Source of the DNA: Bacteroidota bacterium
GTDB lineage: Bacteria; Bacteroidota; Bacteroidia; UKL13-3
Assembly (NCBI GenBank): GCA_947507965.1
Contig: CANNQU010000007.1
Location: forward strand, 1 to 64,000
DNA length: 64,000 nucleotides
Reading direction: 5' to 3'
This document shows positions 57,040 through 64,000 of the stretch, piece by piece; position 1 is the stretch's first letter, and each line of letters opens with the position of its first letter. The notes beneath the pieces were generated by a model. It ran no database searches, was not told the DNA's origin, and saw nothing but the letters and a program-made list of their open reading frames with translations. The translations under genes were made by a program, and so were the position numbers.

Positions 57040-60000
57040 TTATCCTTTGATAAATTTGGTGGTAAAATAGTTGCCATCAAGGGTAACCTTTAACACATAA
57101 ACCCCAGGGGCTAATGAGGAAATATTTATTCGCTGTGTATATCTTGTTTTCATCATTAGCTGTCCGATGGAATTATAAATTTGGATCTCATTTAGTTGCA
57201 TACCCGACGTCAAGATAATATTTAATTCAGCAAATGCTGGATTTGGGTAAACCTGCAAAGGAACATCCTTGTATATATCCGAAATTGACGTATTGTTTTG
57301 AACAATTTCAACGGTATGATTCCCTGCAGGCAACGTTGCGGTGGAAAGTAAAACTCCATTATTATCGGTAGCTGTAGTTGCAACAATTGCGCCATCTACT
57401 TTAACAAAGTAATTCCCTGCCACTAAATCCAGGGCAAAAATGCCAACCGTTCTGCCCCCCTTAACCTGATGAAAGACGTGATCGTACTTTCCGGTGTCGG
57501 CGTCGGCAGAAAAGAAATAAAGGGTATCATTCCAATCGGAACCAATAGAAATATTATTTTGTATTGAAATTCCGCCGGCAACCAAATTATTGGTGGAATC
57601 ACCAACGTCAATGGTATGCAAAAACACCATCGTGTCGGTAATCGTGGTTGGTTTCACCTCTATTCTCCAACTACCCGGACTGTAAAAAGAGGTGTCGGGA
57701 TTACTAAGGGGTGGGTAGTTTACCCCATTTACCCAATATTCGTAACCGCTTCCTCCAATTCGTGTCGTAGCCGCATTTGACGGAAGCAACGTTCTAATGG
57801 CTATTTTACCGTTTTTATTTGATGCCAAATAATCTTTACCGTTAAAGGTTTCGATATGTCCTGAAACCTTGGTATTAATAATGCTTCCGTTTACCGTAGG
57901 CTTATTAACAAAATGAGCAACCCATTTAATGTCGCGCTGTTTTGTGCTTCTATTTTTCAGATGAACATGGTCGAGTACGATAACACGATTAGGCTTTACA
58001 TAGAGTACTCTTCTTCTAAAGAAATCGAGTTTGGTAGAATCATAGGAACGTTGTGCATCCGCTATATTATATTCATAACTAGTTCCTGAAGCATATTTTA
58101 TCCATTGTCCTCTTTGATTCACGGGCTGGAAAATATCATTATAGTTCATTAGTGCATTGGATTCTATTTGCCCGCCATCATTAGATGCCGCTTGTCCGAA
58201 ATTGGAATAAATTTCTGTAGAATCAAATACACAAATCGTGTTATGAGCAATGCTTCTCTGGTAATAATTTAAATAATGTGTTCCTCCATACGTATCGTAA
58301 TATCCAGCATCAATAAGTAGCGGCGCATTTTTAAATACGGTAAATGAATTATTGTCGCGATGTTCGTGTGCTGCTCGCTTGCTGGGCGAATTAACAAACG
58401 TAATCATCGTGGCATCTGTTTTCCAAGAGGAGCGACTTACGGACAACCCAACTTTATCGGTCCACCAATTCAAAGGAGAATTGGGCATAGAAACCGTTGC
58501 CATCGTAAAATCTTTGTAAAGCAATTTCGCGAACTTATGATTCGTGTTGGGTGTGTAGGCCGGTTGCGACCAATACTGTGACAACCATAAACTCCTTGGG
58601 TCATTGAAAATACGGGCATGCAGATACATCACCCGATCGCCTGACAACCCAGTTTCTCCATCTCCGAAATGAATGGTTTTGTTATTGGGTTGCATGAAAT
58701 ACACATATTGATTTATACTATTCTGAACCCAAGGTAAATCGGTATAGAAGTTCTTATCGGTACCAACACGCATATTCTCAAAAAGCTGAAATTGATCCAC
58801 CAGCGACCACATCGCATAAGCGGCACCCCAGTTCCATCCTCCATCATCATCGCGATAATAAGCCCAGCATGGAATAAACCGGTTTATTAATTTGTCATAA
58901 ACGGTTTGATACCATTGCATAACGGTATCTTTTTGAGATGCCGTTAATCCTGATGCATTATATAAAGTTAAGGTGTTTTGATTACAAAAAATAGTATTCC
59001 ACGTGTTGTGACTCGATACATAACTATTACCGGCACTCGATAAAATATAGGTATTCATAAATTCACGGTTCATCTTGTATAAACTTAAGGACAGTTGATC
59101 TCTAAGACTTCCGGGTAAATTATCATAACACCAATCCAATAAGATATCGCCGGCATCGCTCATCTGGCGCAATAAATTTTCCTTTTCATACCAATCCATG
59201 GTAGCAAAATTGGAGGTATCGATACAGGAGATAACTTGTTTTGCAAGAAACCTGCAGCGTTTGAGCGCCAAAGGATCATTGGTGAGCTTATAAATAAAAA
59301 CGGTATAGTACGCTTCGGCACTTGACCATTGTGATGACCAATCCCACGTCCAGAGCATAGAATCGGAACCCAGAAGATACAATTGAGGATCGTTTATCCA
59401 CCAATTTTGGTAGGCATATAAAAAATCGTTATAGGTATTTTGGCAGTCGCCCGGAATCGTAATATTATTTTGAAGCCACGTAATCCTTGCTGAGCCTGCA
59501 TAAATGCGCGGACGGCCGGTATGTATTGCCGGATATACCATCGCTGGTGGGTTTGCCGAAAAGGTGAGGGAGAAAAGATTGATCAACCCAATATCACCAT
59601 TTCCTACATCGCGCATGGCAAACTTCCACCAACCATTCGCATTCTGTCCGTTATTAAAAAGGTTCAGTGATTTCAATGGAATCCATGTTCCTGTAAAGGG
59701 AGGGTAACCATCACTTAAATACCCATTGACTCCATTTTGTGCGATGCAGGTTGCGGTGAAGTTATCACGAGCGTCACCCACCCGGTTCGCAATGATGATG
59801 GTATCACCTTGGGGAGAGATGAGTCGTAAAATCAAATCACGGTCAAAGGTGTGTTTAATATTAAAACACACCCCCGCTAAGCCATAGGTTGAACTCAACG
59901 AGGTGGCTAATCCGGATACAAAAACCGAATCATAGACCTCGGGCGCTGGCGCATCTGGAATGTTAATAATAAGGTTGGAAGTAAATGTTTGTGCAAAGTT

Positions 60001-60093
60001 CGTTAAAGAGAAAAGCAAAACTAAAACAGAAAGGAATATTTTTTTTGTTCTTTTTATTATTTGCCAATTGAAGTCGTTGTCAAATAGTTTCAT
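57040..60093 (-). CDS. heparinase II/III-like secreted protein with P-domain and T9SS type A sorting domain
   Basis: The protein has 1017 aa from ATG 60093. The frame is open to 60192, but a signal (KRTKKIFLSVLVLLFSLTNFAQ) starts soon after M1 of the shorter form. An N-terminal proprotein-convertase P-domain-like module (~40-180: FNIKHTFDRDLILRLISPQGD, NGWWKFAMRD) is followed by an alpha/alpha-toroid (~190-500) and a heparinase II/III-like beta domain (~520-800). The beta domain has HEHRDNNSFTVFKNAPLLIDAGYY and RSIAHNT. A T9SS type A domain (VYPNPAFAELNI, NSIGQLM, APGVYVLKV) ends it. It probably cleaves acidic polysaccharides by beta-elimination, but no substrate is evident. Confidence 0.87.
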   Translation of the reverse strand: MKLFDNDFNWQIIKRTKKIFLSVLVLLFSLTNFAQTFTSNLIINIPDAPAPEVYDSVFVSGLATSLSSTYGLAGVCFNIKHTFDRDLILRLISPQGDTIIIANRVGDARDNFTATCIAQNGVNGYLSDGYPPFTGTWIPLKSLNLFNNGQNANGWWKFAMRDVGNGDIGLINLFSLTFSANPPAMVYPAIHTGRPRIYAGSARITWLQNNITIPGDCQNTYNDFLYAYQNWWINDPQLYLLGSDSMLWTWDWSSQWSSAEAYYTVFIYKLTNDPLALKRCRFLAKQVISCIDTSNFATMDWYEKENLLRQMSDAGDILLDWCYDNLPGSLRDQLSLSLYKMNREFMNTYILSSAGNSYVSSHNTWNTIFCNQNTLTLYNASGLTASQKDTVMQWYQTVYDKLINRFIPCWAYYRDDDGGWNWGAAYAMWSLVDQFQLFENMRVGTDKNFYTDLPWVQNSINQYVYFMQPNNKTIHFGDGETGLSGDRVMYLHARIFNDPRSLWLSQYWSQPAYTPNTNHKFAKLLYKDFTMATVSMPNSPLNWWTDKVGLSVSRSSWKTDATMITFVNSPSKRAAHEHRDNNSFTVFKNAPLLIDAGYYDTYGGTHYLNYYQRSIAHNTICVFDSTEIYSNFGQAASNDGGQIESNALMNYNDIFQPVNQRGQWIKYASGTSYEYNIADAQRSYDSTKLDFFRRRVLYVKPNRVIVLDHVHLKNRSTKQRDIKWVAHFVNKPTVNGSIINTKVSGHIETFNGKDYLASNKNGKIAIRTLLPSNAATTRIGGSGYEYWVNGVNYPPLSNPDTSFYSPGSWRIEVKPTTITDTMVFLHTIDVGDSTNNLVAGGISIQNNISIGSDWNDTLYFFSADADTGKYDHVFHQVKGGRTVGIFALDLVAGNYFVKVDGAIVATTATDNNGVLLSTATLPAGNHTVEIVQNNTSISDIYKDVPLQVYPNPAFAELNIILTSGMQLNEIQIYNSIGQLMMKTRYTQRINISSLAPGVYVLKVTLDGNYFTTKFIKG

Positions 60094-60530
60094 ATTTTTT
60101 TTATCATTATAAATGTTGGATGAGTATTCGATTTGAAATAGGTGTATTTTTGTATTCTGTTGTTGATGGTAGATTTTATCCGCAATTAACAAAAAAAAAC
60201 GTTCTGAGATCCTCGGGCATGAATAATTTGTGAAACAGCACTGAACCTAACCAACTGGAATCTATTTCGTTCACCCTATCATTTCTGGTTACCGTAAATG
60301 AGCTTCTGGCCGTTGTATTCCGACGCCAAAATCCAATTCATTTTTCAATTTCCTTGTTTACATCAGATTTTATTATTTAATTCGCCATACATCAAAAATA
60401 ATGTATTTGCCTATTGCGTCATTTTTACGTCATAAAATTCAAAATTGGAAACTAAAATAGAGAAACTCCGTTATTGCCGCTAATGTTGCACGACAACGGA
60501 AAATTTATTTTAAAAAACATTAATTAGCAG
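60094..60530. other. 437-bp divergent intergenic region between heparinase-like gene and sprA
   Basis: It should contain two divergent promoters. I find no exact TAnnTTTG on either strand; TAATGTTG at 60481-60488 is one mismatch off and lies 42 nt before sprA. The region is AT-rich and has no terminator-like hairpin, tRNA or repeat that I can support. Confidence 0.55.
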
Positions 60531-63500
60531 ATGAATTTGTTACGTAAAACAATCTCAATTTTAATCTTTTTGTTATCGACTTTTATTTTAAAAGCGAATC
60601 GTGTCGTTGCATTTCATCGAATGGATATCGGTGTTCGTATTGACACACCAAGTGTTGATAGCAACAAAGTTCGCAAAACACGCATTCAATTAAAAACCCC
60701 TCCGAACGTAACTTCTTCCACCGAATACGATTCATTGAGCAGTGGGTTTGTGAATCGAACCAAGGTGGGTAACACGGCCATTGGCCTTCCTCGGTTTTTG
60801 ACACTGGAAGAATATCTTAACGAAAGCAGAAAACAAGGAGTCGATGACTATTTCCGAAAACGATCCTTATCGGAAGAGTTTATTAAAGGTGGTGGCATCT
60901 TATCATCGCTCAATTTGCCACCCAATCCGATCACAAGCTGGCTCGGCGGTACGGTTGACTTGCATCCTCAAGGCAGTGCTGAACTCATTTTTGGAATTAA
61001 TAGTAATCGAATTAATAACCCGGCTTTAAGTCCAAAGCAACGTCATGTAACCCAGTTCGACTTCGATCAAAACATTCAGCTAAACTTAACCGGAAGTATT
61101 GGCGATAAAATAAAAATCAATGCCATTAACGATACCAAGGCGATCTTCGACTTCGATAATATTTTCAAATTGGATTATTCAGGAAAGGAAGATGAGATCA
61201 TAAAAAAGATTGAACTTGGGAACGTAGGCTTGCCATTAAACAGCAATTTAATAAGTCCGGGACAGTCCTTATTTGGCGCCAAAGTTGCCTTGCAATTTGG
61301 CCGGTTAAATATCACGACGATCGTTACTCAAAACAAAGGTAAATCAACCACCACCGAATTTACCGGTGGCGCCCAAACAACAAACTTTGATATTAGTGCC
61401 GATAATTACGACGTCAATCGCCATTATTTTCTTGGACAGTTTTTTCGTGAGCATTACGATGAATGGTTAAGCCGATTGCCTTTGATAAACTCGGCGGTAC
61501 AAATTAATCGAGTAGAAGTTTGGATTACCAATAGAAACTCCTCCTATACGGAAGCACGCGACATCCTTGCTTTCACCGATTTAGGTGAAGGAAATCCATA
61601 TAATGCAACCAACTTAACAACCAGAAATTTTAGAGCAACAGACAACTACAACAACAACGTTTACAATAAAATTTATAACGATCAGGGATTACGAAATTCA
61701 AACAGCGTCATTAATCAGTTGAGTGGTAACTACCCCAATTTGGTTTCCGGCATCGATTATCAACTACAAACCTATTCGCGCCGCTTAACAGAACAGGAAT
61801 ATACCTTAAATGGTAAAATGGGTTTCATCTCCTTAAACTCCCCTCTAAATAATGGCGAGGTATTGGCTGTAGCATATGAATACACCTATAACGGACAAGT
61901 TTTTAAAGTAGGTGAATTTAGTACGGAGGTACAAAATGATTTAAACTCCAATAAAGTTCTATTTGTGAAGCTGCTAAAAGGATATAATGTTCGTCCAGAG
62001 CTACCCACTTGGAAGCTGATGATGAAAAATATTTATTCCTTAAATGCTTATTCGGTACAACAAAAGGATTTCAAGCTGGGCATCCTTTACAAAGATGAGG
62101 CTACAGGAACAGAATTTAATTTTATTCCTGCGAAAGGAGAAGACAATCTCTATCAGGTGCCTCTGATAAAAGTTTTAAACCTCGACAATGTAAATTCGCA
62201 ACAAGATAATGTAAGCGATGGTGTATTCGACTTTATTGAAGGAACCACGATCCTGTCATCCAACGGAAGAATCATTTTCCCTTGCCTTGAGCCATTTGGC
62301 AATTATTTAAAGAAAAAATTTGTTGACACGGCTTTAACATCCAAAGCGTATGTGTATCAAACGTTATACGACTCCACTAAATATGCCGCACAACAAGATG
62401 CACGGCATAATCGTTTTTATATTCGTGGCAGCTACCAAGGAAGTGCGAGCAATGAAATTTCCCTTAATGCTTTCAATATTCCCAAAGGCTCCGTTAAGGT
62501 AACTGCCGGTGGTGCCCCCTTACGTGAAGGGATCGATTATTCGGTAGATTATTTAATTGGGAAAGTGCGAATAATAAACACGAGTTTACTGCAGTCGGGA
62601 GCTGTTATAAAAGTTGAAGCTGATAATAATAACCTCTTTAACACCCAACAAAAAAGCCTTATCGGTACGCGTCTCGACTATAAAATAAATAAAGATTTTG
62701 TACTTGGGGGCACCTACCTGCATCTGGCCGAACGTCCGTTAACGCAAAACGTATCTGCTGGCGATGAGCCGTTGTCGAACACGATTATTGGCTTGGATGG
62801 AATATTTAAATCAGATTCGAGGTTGATTACCAAGTTGGTTGATAAAATACCATTCATTCAAACAAAAGAAGTTTCAAGCATTTTATTGGCTGCCGAGTTT
62901 GCCAAAATTATTCCCGGTGTTCCTCGTTCACTCGACAAAACAAAAAAAGGATTCTCTTATATCGACGACTTTCAAGGAGCCGAATCGCCCTATGATTTAC
63001 GTACCCCAAACTCTTGGTTTACAGCAAGCACGCCACAAGGCAACCCCGGTGAATTTCCTACCGGGAGTGATCGCAGTTTAAAAAACCGATTTAATACAGC
63101 CCGGATGTCATGGTATTTTGTTGACCAATTCACTTTTTTCGGAGGTACGCCTCCCAATGGCATCTCCAATGCGGTTCTCGACGACCCTTATCAACGACTG
63201 ATACTTCAAAAAGAAGTTTATCCCGACAAGCAGCTAGCGCAAACTACGGCGACTAATTTGCAAACCTTAGACCTCTTTTACAACCCTAGAACTCGAGGAG
63301 CATATAACTTTAATGTTGATGGTTTAAATGCAGATGGCACTCTAAATACCCCAAAAAATAATTGGGGTGGCATCATGCGTAGAATCGAAACCAACGATTT
63401 TGAAGCCGCTAATATTGATTATATCAGTATCTGGGTGATGGACCCTTTTATTAAAAACCAAGCGAATAGTGGTGATTTAATCATACAACTCGGTAATGTA

Positions 63501-64000
63501 AGCGAAGATATATTGCCCGATGGCAGAAAAAGTTTCGAACATGGCTTACCCAAAAGTGCGAAAAAAGAAAATGTTGACACGACCAACTGGGGGTTAGTTT
63601 CCAAATTGTCGCCCATTGTAAATGCTTTCGAGAACGAAGAAACGTCACGTGAGTTTCAGGACATTGGGTTGGACGGGCTCACGGATGCAGAGGAGAGAGA
63701 CTTCTTTGACAGTAGCTATATCAAATTACTTAAAAACAAATTCGGGACAACATCACAGGCCTATATCAATGCCTCCAACGACCCATCAGCTGATAACTAT
63801 CAATATTATCTTGGAACAGGGTTGGATAATTCGCAAGCCAATATCTTTGATCGGTATCGTTACATCAATAACAGTGAGGGCAATTCGCCTACCAACGCAC
63901 AATCACAAACAAAAACAGGTTATCAAAATTCGGCTTATACATCAACCCCCGATGACGAAGATATCGACCGCGACTTTTCGATGAACACGAGTGAAGATTA
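60531..64000 (+). CDS. sprA: cell surface protein SprA (T9SS outer-membrane translocon), 3' truncated by window
   Basis: The frame is open from the ATG at 60531 to the window end, giving 1156 of about 2400 expected residues. SprA is the giant 36-stranded outer-membrane barrel through which T9SS substrates leave the cell, and it is required for gliding motility. Recognisable features are the signal segment (LLRKTISILIFLLSTFILKA), PRFLTLEEYL, LHPQGSAELIFGIN, QFDFDQNIQLNLTGSIGDKIKINAINDT and later GFSYIDDFQGAESPYDLRTPNSW. Together they read as the N-terminal part of SprA/Sov. I see no frameshift or stop. The usual neighbour ruvA is not upstream; a T9SS cargo gene diverges instead. Confidence 0.93.
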   Translation, partial: MNLLRKTISILIFLLSTFILKANRVVAFHRMDIGVRIDTPSVDSNKVRKTRIQLKTPPNVTSSTEYDSLSSGFVNRTKVGNTAIGLPRFLTLEEYLNESRKQGVDDYFRKRSLSEEFIKGGGILSSLNLPPNPITSWLGGTVDLHPQGSAELIFGINSNRINNPALSPKQRHVTQFDFDQNIQLNLTGSIGDKIKINAINDTKAIFDFDNIFKLDYSGKEDEIIKKIELGNVGLPLNSNLISPGQSLFGAKVALQFGRLNITTIVTQNKGKSTTTEFTGGAQTTNFDISADNYDVNRHYFLGQFFREHYDEWLSRLPLINSAVQINRVEVWITNRNSSYTEARDILAFTDLGEGNPYNATNLTTRNFRATDNYNNNVYNKIYNDQGLRNSNSVINQLSGNYPNLVSGIDYQLQTYSRRLTEQEYTLNGKMGFISLNSPLNNGEVLAVAYEYTYNGQVFKVGEFSTEVQNDLNSNKVLFVKLLKGYNVRPELPTWKLMMKNIYSLNAYSVQQKDFKLGILYKDEATGTEFNFIPAKGEDNLYQVPLIKVLNLDNVNSQQDNVSDGVFDFIEGTTILSSNGRIIFPCLEPFGNYLKKKFVDTALTSKAYVYQTLYDSTKYAAQQDARHNRFYIRGSYQGSASNEISLNAFNIPKGSVKVTAGGAPLREGIDYSVDYLIGKVRIINTSLLQSGAVIKVEADNNNLFNTQQKSLIGTRLDYKINKDFVLGGTYLHLAERPLTQNVSAGDEPLSNTIIGLDGIFKSDSRLITKLVDKIPFIQTKEVSSILLAAEFAKIIPGVPRSLDKTKKGFSYIDDFQGAESPYDLRTPNSWFTASTPQGNPGEFPTGSDRSLKNRFNTARMSWYFVDQFTFFGGTPPNGISNAVLDDPYQRLILQKEVYPDKQLAQTTATNLQTLDLFYNPRTRGAYNFNVDGLNADGTLNTPKNNWGGIMRRIETNDFEAANIDYISIWVMDPFIKNQANSGDLIIQLGNVSEDILPDGRKSFEHGLPKSAKKENVDTTNWGLVSKLSPIVNAFENEETSREFQDIGLDGLTDAEERDFFDSSYIKLLKNKFGTTSQAYINASNDPSADNYQYYLGTGLDNSQANIFDRYRYINNSEGNSPTNAQSQTKTGYQNSAYTSTPDDEDIDRDFSMNTSED

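Noticed and set aside
60844-63984. Several short frames inside the sprA region
   Set aside because: All lie in other frames of the continuous sprA reading frame, which has no stop through the window end.

Overview
The window is a gene-dense, AT-rich stretch of a Bacteroidota chromosome. Four things support this. Many secreted proteins end in type IX secretion (T9SS) sorting domains. The gliding/T9SS translocon gene sprA begins at the right end. Family signatures include DUF4249 lipoproteins, a CarboxypepD_reg-type TonB receptor, class III glutamine synthetase, a GIN-domain protein and the short-type arginine decarboxylase. Finally, TAnnTTTG (-7) promoter boxes sit before many genes. I cannot place it below phylum with confidence. 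No rRNA, tRNA, CRISPR array, insertion sequence, prophage or attachment site is visible. Most of the window is ordinary core and surface biology.

Layout. 0-2 kb: a possible gene tail, rpsP with its terminator, and a TerC-family membrane protein. 1.8-6.4 kb (minus): subtilase and lipoprotein (overlapping TAATG), a second lipoprotein, then an MlaF-like ABC ATPase overlapping dapA by ATGA. 6.5-11 kb: an RlmI-like methyltransferase, a GIN-domain/beta-barrel protein, a tandem universal stress protein, and a GT87-type glycosyltransferase. 11.2-17.9 kb: a 2249-residue surface protein with CotH and ten lamin-tail domains (nine in tandem). 18-24.4 kb: acyl-ACP thioesterase, LptD-like protein, N-acetylmuramoyl-L-alanine amidase and HtpG. 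24.5-39 kb is a surface/secretion block: SBBP/CHU_C protein, LOG-family enzyme, Calx-beta protein, DUF1501/DUF1800 pair, GT22 glycosyltransferase and BNR-repeat protein. 39-48 kb (minus): a divergent ABC exporter-like pair, GH13 lipoprotein, RNase R and arginine decarboxylase. 48-52 kb: a three-gene operon of TonB receptor, DUF4249 lipoprotein and HTH protein. 52.5-57 kb: GlnN, a GT4 glycosyltransferase and PyrB. 57-64 kb: a P-domain/heparinase-like T9SS cargo and the 5' part of sprA.

How they fit together. At least six proteins carry recognisable T9SS sorting domains, and the window also encodes part of the exporter (SprA). LptD-like protein, amidase, TonB receptor, lipoproteins and glycosyltransferases complete an envelope-centred set. 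Housekeeping genes (rpsP, dapA, htpG, rnr, speA, glnN, pyrB) are scattered singly between them. The least explained items are the cysteine-rich membrane protein with its atypical ABC ATPase (39.2-41.9 kb), the eukaryote-like GT22 enzyme, the CotH/lamin-tail giant, and a group of promoters whose -7 box lies only 4-9 nt before the start codon, suggesting leaderless mRNAs.
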